This document shows, in pieces, positions 14,807-22,488 of a DNA stretch of 23,021 bases. Both the position numbers and the translations under genes were made by a program. The notes beneath the pieces are model-generated. The model saw only the letters and a program-made list of their open reading frames with translations, was not told the origin of the DNA and ran no database searches. Within the stretch, counting starts at the first letter, position 1, and each line of letters opens with the position of its first letter. The stretch lies in IMG/VR virus record IMGVR_UViG_3300022198_005506, positions 1 to 23,021 of that record, one strand, 5' to 3'. Source of the DNA: a virus.

Positions 14807-15792
14807 CGTTTCGAACGCCAGACTTTATTCCCGGTCAACCATTAAGTGCTGCACATTTGAACGCAGTGCAGAGAGAGGCATTGCGCGGCAGGATGGCTGC
14901 TGCTCGTGGTCCCGGGATGGCTGCAGTCAATTCCATGGGCGGTCCACAAAGTTCGCACATGCCACGACCGCAGGTTCAGTTGTGCATTGCGACTCAGGAT
15001 TTCCAAGAAGGAGTTGGCGACACTGACCTTTACACGACAGACTTCGTTCCTTCAGGACCAGCAGTTCTCTATCGTTTGAACACGACGACGAGTCTGTACG
15101 AAAGCGAGGAAGAGTACTCACCGTTTCGTGTCTGGGATGTGGCATCGTGGATCGCCGGAGTTCCGACAAATATCAAAAAGGGCACAGTGTTCTATGCAGC
15201 TCTGAACAAAGAGAGCGAGCGGTTGGAAATCATTGCATCCACCGGTATGCAGGTGCTGGAAGGTCTGAATGTCGGCTGCGTGGGTGACGGGTGGTATCGG
15301 ATCGAGCTGGCGGATTTCGATGATACGCCGGCAGCGGATTATTACTACTGCTCCGAAGACATGCAGCAGGAACTGCAGGACGACTGCGATCTGTGCGAGG
15401 AAACGCGACCGGAAGATCTCGACGCATACACTGGGACGTGTGCTCCGCTGGGCGGTGTGATGATGAATCGCACTCGCCCGATCGGCAGGGGCGAATTCGT
15501 CTATGCTCATGACACCAGACGACTGCCGATTCTGGAGGGCGGTCACGTTCGGTTGCTTCCGATCCATCACTGCATCAAGAGTGTTCCAGCGCCGGACAGT
15601 ACTCCGGAAGAGCCGAAGTGGATGGAGGTCAAGGAGCAGTACTACGCCATCATGAGTGCAGAGTATGAACTGCTGCAGATCCCGCTGTCTGACTGGGAGT
15701 GCTGCGACGGCGAAGTGATCCAGACGAAGTGCGATTGGTTGATCATTGAAGGCAAGCACTGTGAAGGATGGGAAGTCACATGCCCACAGTAG
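14803..15792 (+). CDS. Probable tail tip structural protein
   Basis: The 329-residue product starts at ATG 14803 in an ATGA overlap; the longer frame from 14713 would run inside the preceding gene. The opening TFRTPDFIPGQPLSAAHLN resembles the start of many phage tail or fibre proteins, in which a PGxPLSAxHLN-like stretch precedes a domain that attaches to the tail. The rest is acidic, strand-rich and has about 12 cysteines, including YYYCSEDM, DCDLC and WECCDG. No glycosidase or protease motif is apparent. A role in the tip or in host contact is plausible from position. Confidence 0.55.
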   Translation: MTFRTPDFIPGQPLSAAHLNAVQREALRGRMAAARGPGMAAVNSMGGPQSSHMPRPQVQLCIATQDFQEGVGDTDLYTTDFVPSGPAVLYRLNTTTSLYESEEEYSPFRVWDVASWIAGVPTNIKKGTVFYAALNKESERLEIIASTGMQVLEGLNVGCVGDGWYRIELADFDDTPAADYYYCSEDMQQELQDDCDLCEETRPEDLDAYTGTCAPLGGVMMNRTRPIGRGEFVYAHDTRRLPILEGGHVRLLPIHHCIKSVPAPDSTPEEPKWMEVKEQYYAIMSAEYELLQIPLSDWECCDGEVIQTKCDWLIIEGKHCEGWEVTCPQ

Positions 15793-16355
15793 GATTGCCG
15801 GGAGTTCGAAAGAAGCGGGCGGTTGTTGACTGTTGCTGCAACCGCGGTTGCTGCGAAGATCGCTGCGTTCCTTTGGTTGTGAAGACTGTAAATGGTCAGT
15901 TGGCAGAAGTCCCGAACACAGACTGCGAAAATCCACTGCCGGTGCAGTTAAACGTCACGGTCACTGCAACATCCAGTTACGGCAACTTCACCTGCTTCAA
16001 CAACACGGGTGTGCTGACATTCAAGACACCAATCAGCGGTGGCACGAACTGCTGGCAAGGCAGGATCTCAGGGTCTTGCACGGACTGCAACGGCGCGACG
16101 TTCTCCTACGTCTACGACATTGTTCTTTGCTGCCGGAATGTCGACAACGAATACACAATCAGCATGGTTCCCGTTGAAACGACATGTCCTGCTGAGACCC
16201 TGACAGAGACTGCTGGAGCAACAACCTGCGATCCATTTTTGATTTCCGGTTGCTGGTCTACTTTCGGTGGCTGCTTTGTTGGCTGCCTGGACGGCACGGA
16301 TCCGATCCCATCACCGTCCTTCACTGTGTGCTTTGAGATTTATGAGGTTCCGTAA
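15780..16355 (+). CDS. Cysteine-rich virion-like protein
   Basis: The 191-residue product contains 19 cysteines, about one residue in ten, starting with DCCCNRGCCEDRC near residues 17-29. There is no signal peptide. The body is rich in Thr, Ser, Gly and strands (QLNVTVTATSSYGNFTC), like a small secreted beta domain held by disulfides. ATG 15780 is chosen because GGGAAG lies just upstream; ATG 15768 is an alternative that adds four residues. It overlaps the end of the preceding tail gene by 13 bases, and the next gene starts within its stop (TAATG). It is a candidate tail tip or receptor-contact protein. I do not recognise a family. Confidence 0.6.
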   Translation: MPTVGLPGVRKKRAVVDCCCNRGCCEDRCVPLVVKTVNGQLAEVPNTDCENPLPVQLNVTVTATSSYGNFTCFNNTGVLTFKTPISGGTNCWQGRISGSCTDCNGATFSYVYDIVLCCRNVDNEYTISMVPVETTCPAETLTETAGATTCDPFLISGCWSTFGGCFVGCLDGTDPIPSPSFTVCFEIYEVP

Positions 16356-17764
16356 TGGCGTTGCCGGAGATCTGGGAGCAGCATCTGCGTGAGGGCACTG
16401 AATTCGGCAAACGGATCGCTGCGGCGATCGAACGCAGGGAGAACCCCAAACCTCGCCGGATCGGCAGTTTGGTTCGGGACGGGCGTGAGAACAGCCGCGA
16501 TCGGTTATACAAGAAAGCCATGTCTGTTGAAGTGAAGCCGCGTCCATTTGCCCAGCGGCCGAAGGTAAATCTGGTGTATCACATCTGGCCTCGGGTTGGT
16601 GGGTGGATTTGGCATGTCGAGCGTTTGCGTGAATTGATCCCGCTGTGTGACGGCCAGATCATTATCGGAGTCAGCACAGGGCCTGGCGCAGATTCAGCCG
16701 AAGCTGTGAAGGCAGAGTTGCCGTTTGAGCAGATCAGATGGATTGAGACATCGAACATTGCTCGGGCGCCGAATGCCAGTGGTCACCGCATTGGGGAACT
16801 GCAGACGGCAGTACCGGCGATGCGTATGCTTGATCTGACTCAGGATTCGGTCACTGTCTACGCACACGCCAAGGGCCAGCAAGAGCATACAATTGGCAGC
16901 GAGGCGGTCAATATCTGGACAGGTCTGATGTATGAGTCAGTCACATTTCGGATCGACGAAGCAATTCAGAAGTTATCGGAGGGGTATTCTGCATTTGGAT
17001 CAATGAGGACATTTGGCTTGCGTCCATTGATGCCGAAGTACAAGTGGCATTACAGCGGGACGTTTTACACGTTTCGAACGCAGGACTTTTTGCAGAACGG
17101 ACGAATGCCAGAGTATCAGTTACGTTATGGTGGGACTGAGGCATGGCCGGGCGACTGCATTCCGGCGTATCAGGCTTACTGCAGCATCGGAGACAACATC
17201 AGCATTGGCTCTTGTTACAACCTGTCTTCCATTTATGACCGGATCACTGAACATTCCCGGAAGATCAGTTTTGAGCATGGTCCTGTTGAAATGCAGCAGC
17301 ACTTCCGAGAGTTCGAATGGCTCAAGCCACAGTTCGCGCACATGCGGCGAGTGCTGGTAATCGGATCCTACAGTGGCGGTCTGGAGTATTATCTGAAGCA
17401 GGCCCACCCGCATGTCGAGTTCGTGTCGGTGGACATTTCTCCGCAGCCTGAGAACGTGGCTCCGCAGATGATTGTTGGAAGCAGCACTGACCCGGCGATT
17501 CAAGAGACGATCCGCGGCATGGGTCCGTTCGATGGCGTCTTCATCGACGGGGATCACAGTTACAATGGGGTGAAAGCGGACTGGGAGTTTGCGCGGAGTC
17601 TGAATCCACGCAGAATCTGGTTTCATGATATCACTCAGAGTTCGTGGCACGAAGCAGCAGGTTCATTCGTGCATTGGTTGTGGAAGGAGATCACGCCGCA
17701 ATACCAGACTGATCAGAAGACGGTTGGTTGCGGCTGGGGCGGAATAGGAGTTGTGAAACTGTGA
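16355..17764 (+). CDS. Glycosyltransferase-like domain fused to SAM-dependent methyltransferase
   Basis: The 469-residue product has two parts. Residues about 70-310 (NLVYHIWPRVGGWIWHVERL, YAHAKGQ at 169-175, SAFGSMRTF, WHYSGTFYTFR) resemble glycan-related transferases with an H-K-G motif; this part is tentative. Residues about 330-469 are a class I methyltransferase of the Methyltransf_24 type: the SAM loop VLVIGSYSGG at 333-342, acidic VSVDISP at 357-363, the hallmark FIDGDHSYNGVKADW at 396-410 and FHDI at 423-426. The protein could add and methylate a sugar on the virion or on host surface glycans. It overlaps both neighbours and leads a three-gene transferase cassette. Confidence 0.75.
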   Translation: MALPEIWEQHLREGTEFGKRIAAAIERRENPKPRRIGSLVRDGRENSRDRLYKKAMSVEVKPRPFAQRPKVNLVYHIWPRVGGWIWHVERLRELIPLCDGQIIIGVSTGPGADSAEAVKAELPFEQIRWIETSNIARAPNASGHRIGELQTAVPAMRMLDLTQDSVTVYAHAKGQQEHTIGSEAVNIWTGLMYESVTFRIDEAIQKLSEGYSAFGSMRTFGLRPLMPKYKWHYSGTFYTFRTQDFLQNGRMPEYQLRYGGTEAWPGDCIPAYQAYCSIGDNISIGSCYNLSSIYDRITEHSRKISFEHGPVEMQQHFREFEWLKPQFAHMRRVLVIGSYSGGLEYYLKQAHPHVEFVSVDISPQPENVAPQMIVGSSTDPAIQETIRGMGPFDGVFIDGDHSYNGVKADWEFARSLNPRRIWFHDITQSSWHEAAGSFVHWLWKEITPQYQTDQKTVGCGWGGIGVVKL

Positions 17765-18480
17765 TCGTGGCGGTTCAGGTGTGTGTCGATTTCGCTGATC
17801 TGCTACAGCACACTGCTGTGGTCAACAGGGATCAGTTCGACAGGTTCTTGGTGGTGACGCATCCGGAAGATTACGAGACTCTGCAGGTGGTGAAGGATCT
17901 GCGTCTGGAGTGCATTACGACCGAGACGTTTTATGAAAACGGGGCGTCGTTCAACAAGTGGGCGGCGATGCAGGAGGGGCTGGATTATGTGTCACATGGC
18001 GGATGGACAGTTCTCCTTGATTCGGACATTTTCTTCCCCATCGGGTGGCGGTCACAAATCCGTTTGCAGGATGACAAAATCTTTTGTCCTCGGCGGCGGA
18101 GCGTCCGCAGGATGCGTGAGGTTCCGGAAGAGCGGCATTGGCGTCGGGTCCGTCAGATTGCGGATGAGCCGTTTGCCGGCTACGCGTTGATGTTCAACCG
18201 GAGTTCGCAATACTGCCCGCCGGTTCGATTGTTCCGTTCAGATCTGGAGTGGGCGGGGACTGGCGATCAGGAGTTGATTCAGCACTGGCCGGCGACGATG
18301 CAGGTTCGCCCGGGGTTCGAGGTTATGCACGTTGGTGAGTTGAAGCAGAACTGGGCAGGCAGGGTGCAACCGTTCGTGGACGGCGAGCGGCCCCGGGACT
18401 GGGAAGACCGTTTGTCCATGCAGGGGGCGATTGAGCGTCAGATGCGACTGGTCAACCGAGTGGATTTCCAGTACCGATGA
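17761..18480 (+). CDS. Putative glycosyltransferase (GT-A type)
   Basis: The 239-residue product has the look of a short GT-A glycosyltransferase: an opening strand IVAVQVCVDFADLL, FLVVTHPED, then FNKWAAMQEGLDYV at 64-77 and the metal/nucleotide-sugar motif LLDSDIFF at 85-92, a DxD. A later acidic stretch, WAGTGDQELIQHW, could carry the catalytic base, and VMHVGE follows. I start at GTG 17761, which overlaps the preceding stop as GTGA with AGGAG at 17746-17750; TTG 17728 is a less likely start. The donor sugar and acceptor cannot be inferred. Confidence 0.65.
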   Translation: MIVAVQVCVDFADLLQHTAVVNRDQFDRFLVVTHPEDYETLQVVKDLRLECITTETFYENGASFNKWAAMQEGLDYVSHGGWTVLLDSDIFFPIGWRSQIRLQDDKIFCPRRRSVRRMREVPEERHWRRVRQIADEPFAGYALMFNRSSQYCPPVRLFRSDLEWAGTGDQELIQHWPATMQVRPGFEVMHVGELKQNWAGRVQPFVDGERPRDWEDRLSMQGAIERQMRLVNRVDFQYR

Positions 18481-19190
18481 AGATGCTTGTATTCGTCGAC
18501 TGCGAGTACTGGTCGCATGACATCAGTCGATTCCGGTTGGCGATCATGCGTCAGACACTCATTGAGTCACTCAGGAAATGCCAGATCCACAAGAATGACA
18601 CGCTATTCGTCCTGAAGATGTGCCCGATGGATCCCAGGTGGGGCGAGCGTCTGGAAGCATTTCGCGGGTTCCACCGGTGTACCGTGTTCGAGCAGAACAG
18701 GATTTCGCACTACCGGCAGATTCCCCGTATCGAAATGAACCTGCACGATGACGTGTCATTGCATCCGGAGTTCTTTCGCACGGCGGTTCATCTGGTCAGT
18801 CAGCAGCCGGGCAAGGAAACGATCTTCATCGACTTCAACTCTGGATACGTCCTGCGCAAAGACAGCACTCAGGCAGTCACCACGCGTCGCCAGCCTGTCC
18901 GTTTGCGGATGATCCGATCGAAAGGACGTGCGGGCAGAACAAGCGTCACAGCGGGCGACAGGAGGCTCTGGTTGCAGGTTGCACACAAGTACTCGGACTA
19001 TGATGCGGATGAGATCGCGACGGGTGATGTGAGCAATGACTCTTTGTGGTCTGCGGTACATCTGCCTACACTGAAGTTGTATTGCGGTGTCAGGATGTGT
19101 ACGGGGACAGCAGCCGGTGCTGTCGCATTCCGCCACCGAAGCAAGTCGTTCATTCATGCAGAAAGTTATTCGCGAGGGCGTCGACGATGA
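18477..19190 (+). CDS. Putative glycan-modifying protein, rhamnosyltransferase-like (tentative)
   Basis: The 237-residue product begins with a strand (MKMLVFVDC), then SRFRLAIMRQTLIESLRKCQ and DTLFVLKMCPMDPRWGERLE. This order of an RF motif, a helix and a strand ending near a D-P recalls the putative rhamnosyltransferase family, in which RF...R...SL..Q precedes the core. The later TIFIDFNSGYVLR and the arginine-rich middle are less typical, and no clear DxD is present; DD occurs in LHDDVSLH. It overlaps both neighbours by four bases (ATGA). Context supports a sugar-related role; the sequence alone does not prove one. Confidence 0.45.
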   Translation: MKMLVFVDCEYWSHDISRFRLAIMRQTLIESLRKCQIHKNDTLFVLKMCPMDPRWGERLEAFRGFHRCTVFEQNRISHYRQIPRIEMNLHDDVSLHPEFFRTAVHLVSQQPGKETIFIDFNSGYVLRKDSTQAVTTRRQPVRLRMIRSKGRAGRTSVTAGDRRLWLQVAHKYSDYDADEIATGDVSNDSLWSAVHLPTLKLYCGVRMCTGTAAGAVAFRHRSKSFIHAESYSRGRRR

Positions 19191-19495
19191 GTTTTCTGGA
19201 AGTGATCACTGTCTGTCTGGGTAGTTACGGGTTGGCGTTCACATTGGCGAACTTGCCCGGTCCATTTGGTTTGGCTGCGAGTTTGAAGGAATTGCTGTCA
19301 CCGTATGGTGTGCGCAGGGAATGGATCAGGCACGGAATGAATTGCCCGATCTGTTTGAGTTGCTGGTTTGCAATTCCGATGAGCGTATTGATTTCACCAT
19401 CGGTAGGCGTGAGAGATGTCGTGATTTGCTCCTGTTGTGCGACAGGATTTGCGAGCGTGGTCTACATGCTGAGCCCACCTGCTGGAAGCGATTGA
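19187..19495 (+). CDS. DUF1360-like small membrane protein
   Basis: The 102-residue product has two or three hydrophobic helices: residues about 4-22, 58-70 and 77-95. Between the first two it shows WIRHGMNCPICLSCWFAIP, matching the CPxC-x2-C-W pattern of the DUF1360 family of small phage and bacterial membrane proteins, whose role is unknown. Cysteines 53, 56 and 59 could bind metal or form disulfides, and CSCC at 81-84 adds more. ATG 19187 overlaps the preceding stop (ATGA); the longer frame from 19046 lies inside the upstream gene. In phages such proteins often lie near lysis genes. Confidence 0.65.
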   Translation: MSFLEVITVCLGSYGLAFTLANLPGPFGLAASLKELLSPYGVRREWIRHGMNCPICLSCWFAIPMSVLISPSVGVRDVVICSCCATGFASVVYMLSPPAGSD

Positions 19496-19504
19496 GCATC
19501 CCCA

Positions 19505-19566
19505 CCCTGCCGGTCATTGCCGCTATGAACCTCAGCGGAACGCCTCTTTGGCCGGCAGGGCTTTTT
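19505..19566 (+). terminator. Probable terminator with nested hairpin
   Basis: CCCTGCCGG at 19505-19513 pairs with CCGGCAGGG at 19552-19560, a perfect 9-bp outer stem, and CCGCT at 19520-19524 pairs with AGCGG at 19534-19538 inside it. A C and five T follow (19561-19566). It lies 10 bases past the DUF1360-like stop and just before the GGAG ribosome binding site of the next gene. It probably terminates or attenuates transcription, and could also affect access to that ribosome binding site. The T tract is short, so efficiency may be partial. Confidence 0.65.
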
Positions 19567-19577
19567 GGAGCAGTCTG

Positions 19578-19985
19578 ATGCAACACGTCACAACGGCACA
19601 GCAGATGCCCGTCGTTCAGATTCAGGATGAAGACGGCAGATTCTGGTACAGTTTCACGGAGGATTGCACACTGCACGTCAGGACTCAGTTAGGGTTCGTG
19701 CGTGAGTACGCGATCCAGAAGGGGTACTGTTGGGATGGTGCCAGTATTCCGCAGGCGTTATGGATGGTGGTCGGCCATCCGATGGACGAGCGGTTCAAGT
19801 TTGCATCGTGTGTGCATGATTTGAATTGTGAGGAGTCTACGACGCAGTATCAGCGCCGTGAGGCTGATTCGATTTTCGAGTATCACCTGTATGAAGCGGG
19901 TGTTGGCAGATTAAGATGCTCAGCGATGTGGCTGGGCTGTCGGATTTGGGCGTTGTTTCTTTGGCCGATATGGAGGCGATTATGA
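19578..19985 (+). CDS. DUF1353 family protein
   Basis: The 135-residue product carries the family pattern: KGYCWDGASIP at 48-58, then a tryptophan, SCVHDLNC at 77-84 with the conserved HD pair, and RREADSIFEYHL at 93-104, with the conserved R..AD..F. DUF1353 proteins are common in phages, often near lysis or tail genes. The invariant His/Asp residues suggest a hydrolase or metal site, but the activity is not established to my knowledge. ATG 19578 has GGAG about eight bases upstream; TTG 19548 is rejected because it lies within the hairpin. The C-terminus is hydrophobic (WLGCRIWALFLWPIW), perhaps membrane-associated. It overlaps the next gene as ATGA. Confidence 0.75.
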   Translation: MQHVTTAQQMPVVQIQDEDGRFWYSFTEDCTLHVRTQLGFVREYAIQKGYCWDGASIPQALWMVVGHPMDERFKFASCVHDLNCEESTTQYQRREADSIFEYHLYEAGVGRLRCSAMWLGCRIWALFLWPIWRRL

Positions 19986-20401
19986 GTGCTGCACGTTTGG
20001 CGTTTGCAAGGACGACTGTGGACGGGTTGAATCTGGCATCGGAGCCGATCTGCCGCGTTGGGTCTGATGGGAAACGGACGGGAATTGGTGTCGATGGAAT
20101 CGTCACGCTGATCACCCTTGTGTTCGACAAGTTGATCCAGTGCCGGCAGATCAACAACGACCCTCAGCGACTGCAGAATTTTGCGAATTCGCGAACTGCT
20201 CAGGGCGTGGCGGAGCGACAGGCGGCTCGCGAACTGCGACGGCAGGAGAAGAGAGCAAGGGCTGTTGAGCGTCAGACCGGGTGGCCTGCAGATCCGGAGC
20301 AGTTCCGGGTTGAGGAAGAGAGTGTGAGCCGTCTGGTTGCATCCGGGCTGGAGAAGATCCGGAATTCTGACGACAAGCAGCTTGCTGCACTGTGTGGTTG
20401 A
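19982..20401 (+). CDS. Uncharacterised helical protein
   Basis: The 139-residue product starts at ATG 19982 with GGAGG at 19972-19976, overlapping the DUF1353 gene stop as ATGA. The N-terminal part (SEPICRVGSDGKRTGIGVDG, then IVTLITLVFDKLIQC) has a hydrophobic helix that is marginal for membrane insertion. The centre, RQAARELRRQEKRARAVE, is a strongly basic helix, and the end is acidic and helical. I do not recognise a family. Position in the accessory cluster suggests a membrane- or envelope-linked role, but this is a guess. Confidence 0.6.
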   Translation: MSAARLAFARTTVDGLNLASEPICRVGSDGKRTGIGVDGIVTLITLVFDKLIQCRQINNDPQRLQNFANSRTAQGVAERQAARELRRQEKRARAVERQTGWPADPEQFRVEEESVSRLVASGLEKIRNSDDKQLAALCG

Positions 20402-20413
20402 TTGGAGGTTCCC

Positions 20414-21109
20414 ATGAGGTTCGCAGCACCATTTTCACTGCTGTTCTTTGTGATCGGACAGCAGTTATCTGAAGAGATCACGTTGCCGGTTCGTCCGGCT
20501 GGGCCGATTCAGCAGCAGGAGGAGCCTGTTGATCAGATCATCGACAGTTTCTCGGAAGACGAGATTTACTTGGTGGAAAGCGACGAGCAGTTACTGATTG
20601 CCACGTTTCCGGATGGCATCGTTGATGTCCTTCCGTTTGAACAAGGCAAGGGGCTATTCTCTCGGTTCGCCGGCGGGAATGGCCCAGAGTTTCGTTCGGT
20701 GCAGAAGAAGTTCGGATACGGTTTGACCGGGACAACGACCGGGGACGGTCAGTTGCTGCTGATCCCGATCAGTAATCCATCCGGGTTGATTCGGCAGAAC
20801 ATCACGATTACTGAAGGCCGCGGGGAGGATCTGATTGATCCGATTCCTCCTCCGCTGAAAGACGACGTTGATCGTGCGTTTGAATCCTACGAACAGGGCT
20901 GGAGAGATCTTCAGCGTCAGTTGGCGGACAAATTGGATTCAGGCGAGATTACATCCGAAGCGGCAGCAGCAGACTGGTTTCGCGATGGGATCACAGAAGT
21001 CCGCCGGCGGGCATTTGGTGAGATTCTGGAACTCGAAGCAATTGAGTTCGGTGGCGATGACTGGTCTGCACAGCGGCACGCAGACTACATCAGGGGGTAT
21101 GTGAAATGA
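20414..21109 (+). CDS. Predicted exported protein with N-terminal signal peptide
   Basis: The 231-residue product begins MRFAAPFSLLFFVIGQQLS, a short positive start and hydrophobic core typical of a signal peptide, so the mature protein should act outside the cytoplasm. The mature part is acidic. It has a strand-rich middle (QLLIATFPDGIVDVLPFEQG, then DGQLLLIPISNPSG) and a helical C-terminal part with EQGWRDLQRQLADKLDSG. GGAGG at 20404-20408 precedes ATG 20414 by five bases; TTG 20402 is rejected. It overlaps the papain-like protease gene by four bases, so the two probably act together, perhaps as partner or substrate, but no family is recognised. Confidence 0.65.
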   Translation: MRFAAPFSLLFFVIGQQLSEEITLPVRPAGPIQQQEEPVDQIIDSFSEDEIYLVESDEQLLIATFPDGIVDVLPFEQGKGLFSRFAGGNGPEFRSVQKKFGYGLTGTTTGDGQLLLIPISNPSGLIRQNITITEGRGEDLIDPIPPPLKDDVDRAFESYEQGWRDLQRQLADKLDSGEITSEAAAADWFRDGITEVRRRAFGEILELEAIEFGGDDWSAQRHADYIRGYVK

Positions 21110-21951
21110 AGAACAGCTTGCTTTTGCCCACTGATGAAGAACGGGAAGAACTGGCGAACATGCTGTCTGTCAGTTCGCGAGTTAACACAGCGGACTTACC
21201 GGGGTATCTGGATGTTCTTCAGGATCTTCGGCGAAGTCCGTTGCCGCAGATGCAGGTTGAGCGTCAGCAGCGATCTGACTGCCAGGGGAATGCTGCCGCG
21301 AACGGTGTGGAGTCGACGACATGGGGCAGCACGGGTGTCATGCCCGTGCTCTCTGAGATGTTCGCCTACAACGCATCTGAGTATCTCATGGGGCCACGCT
21401 ACGTGGGACGGGATTCCGGGAGCAGTATGCACTCCGGTGTTCGTCTGATGACGCGCGGCATCCCTGAACTGGGCGTTGAGCCCGGGATTCCGACGGAAGC
21501 AGACTGGCCGTACAGCAGGTACTGCAGAAGTGCGGCGGAGTTCGAGCGGTATGCTCGTGGGATCAAAACGGAATCGGCATGGGTTGAAGAGGTTCAACCG
21601 ATGCCCAGTTGGGACGAGGCTCTGGCATTGGTTGCAGCGCGTGGTCGCTTGCATATCGGCACATGGTGGGATGTTGCGTGGAAGACAGCCTCGGACGGCA
21701 CGCGGATCATGAGTCGTGTGCCAACACGTGGCGGCGGTCATGCTACGACGTGTATTTGGGCACGATACATTGATGGTGAATGGTTCCTGGCAGACTGGAA
21801 CAGTCACGGGTACGGTCACTTCCTGATTCCGCAGGGCGTGTATGAGGGTCTGCAGCGGGCACAGTGCGATCCGTTTGGCGGGTTCGCATTGATCCCGCCG
21901 CGGATGGTGGAGCGATACAACAGGGTTCAGACTGGAGGAGGATACGTATGA
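21106..21951 (+). CDS. Papain-like cysteine protease
   Basis: The 281-residue product has the catalytic layout of a C1-type papain fold: QQRSDCQGNAAANG with oxyanion Gln54 or Gln55 and nucleophile Cys59, GGGHATTC with His212, and ADWNSHGYGHFLIP with Asn232. These match the Q..C, H and N-S-x-G blocks of papain. There is no signal peptide, so it may be released by lysis, act in the cytoplasm or be carried in the virion. Possible roles include processing of virion proteins, host envelope protein cleavage or peptidoglycan peptide cleavage, since papain-like folds also occur in cell-wall hydrolases. It overlaps its neighbours by four bases on both sides. Confidence 0.75.
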   Translation: MKNSLLLPTDEEREELANMLSVSSRVNTADLPGYLDVLQDLRRSPLPQMQVERQQRSDCQGNAAANGVESTTWGSTGVMPVLSEMFAYNASEYLMGPRYVGRDSGSSMHSGVRLMTRGIPELGVEPGIPTEADWPYSRYCRSAAEFERYARGIKTESAWVEEVQPMPSWDEALALVAARGRLHIGTWWDVAWKTASDGTRIMSRVPTRGGGHATTCIWARYIDGEWFLADWNSHGYGHFLIPQGVYEGLQRAQCDPFGGFALIPPRMVERYNRVQTGGGYV

Positions 21952-22424
21952 GAAGGCTGTGTTCGAGACTGACTCTGAAGAACTGGGACACTTTTGGGAT
22001 CTTGTTGTTTTGTCTGATATTTCTTGCACATGTGATTCTCTCAGGGCTGAAATCCGGGCAAGCGGATGAGCCGCATCCGTATGTGGGCGCAACGGGATCT
22101 TCGCTGGATCAGCGTGTTGCTGATCTTGAACGCCGGGTGGCGGAATTGGAGAACCCGGCTGTTCAGGCAGCAGACAGAAAAGTGCTGGAGGTGATCACGA
22201 TGGAAAACTGCGGAGCTTGCCGGGTGTTCGAGGCAGATCTCCGGCAGGCTGGCACGCAACCGATTGACGTTCGGTACGTAAAAACATTCCCGGGTGATCC
22301 GAATCTGCGTCCAGCGTTCCGCTGGCGGCTTAATAATGGAACCTATGCTGTGCAGTCTGGATACAGTCGTGGTAGTCTTCCCCGCCTTGTTTCTGCGGTC
22401 CAGAACCAGATTCCGAAACAGTAG
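21948..22424 (+). CDS. Membrane-anchored thioredoxin-like protein
   Basis: The 158-residue product has a basic N-terminus, one transmembrane helix at about residues 16-32 (FGILLFCLIFLAHVILS), a short coiled coil (LDQRVADLERRVAELE) and a thioredoxin-like domain. That domain has the redox motif C-G-A-C at 88-91 after strand KVLEVITMEN, and later strands DVRYVKTF and TYAVQSGYS. The topology suggests the domain faces the periplasm or cell exterior, where it could form or reduce disulfides. GGAGGAGG at 21934-21941 is an excellent ribosome binding site six bases before ATG 21948. The cis-proline usual before the last strands is not obvious, so the family fit is good but not certain. Confidence 0.7.
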   Translation: MRRLCSRLTLKNWDTFGILLFCLIFLAHVILSGLKSGQADEPHPYVGATGSSLDQRVADLERRVAELENPAVQAADRKVLEVITMENCGACRVFEADLRQAGTQPIDVRYVKTFPGDPNLRPAFRWRLNNGTYAVQSGYSRGSLPRLVSAVQNQIPKQ

Positions 22425-22488
22425 ACAGCTTTGGTTTGCGGATCTGCGTTTGATTACAATCCGCCGCAGGTTCTATCGGGGCTGAACG

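Noticed and set aside
22438-22464. GCGGAT/ATCCGC hairpin after the thioredoxin-like gene as terminator
   Set aside because: Only six base pairs with a 15-base loop and no T tract.
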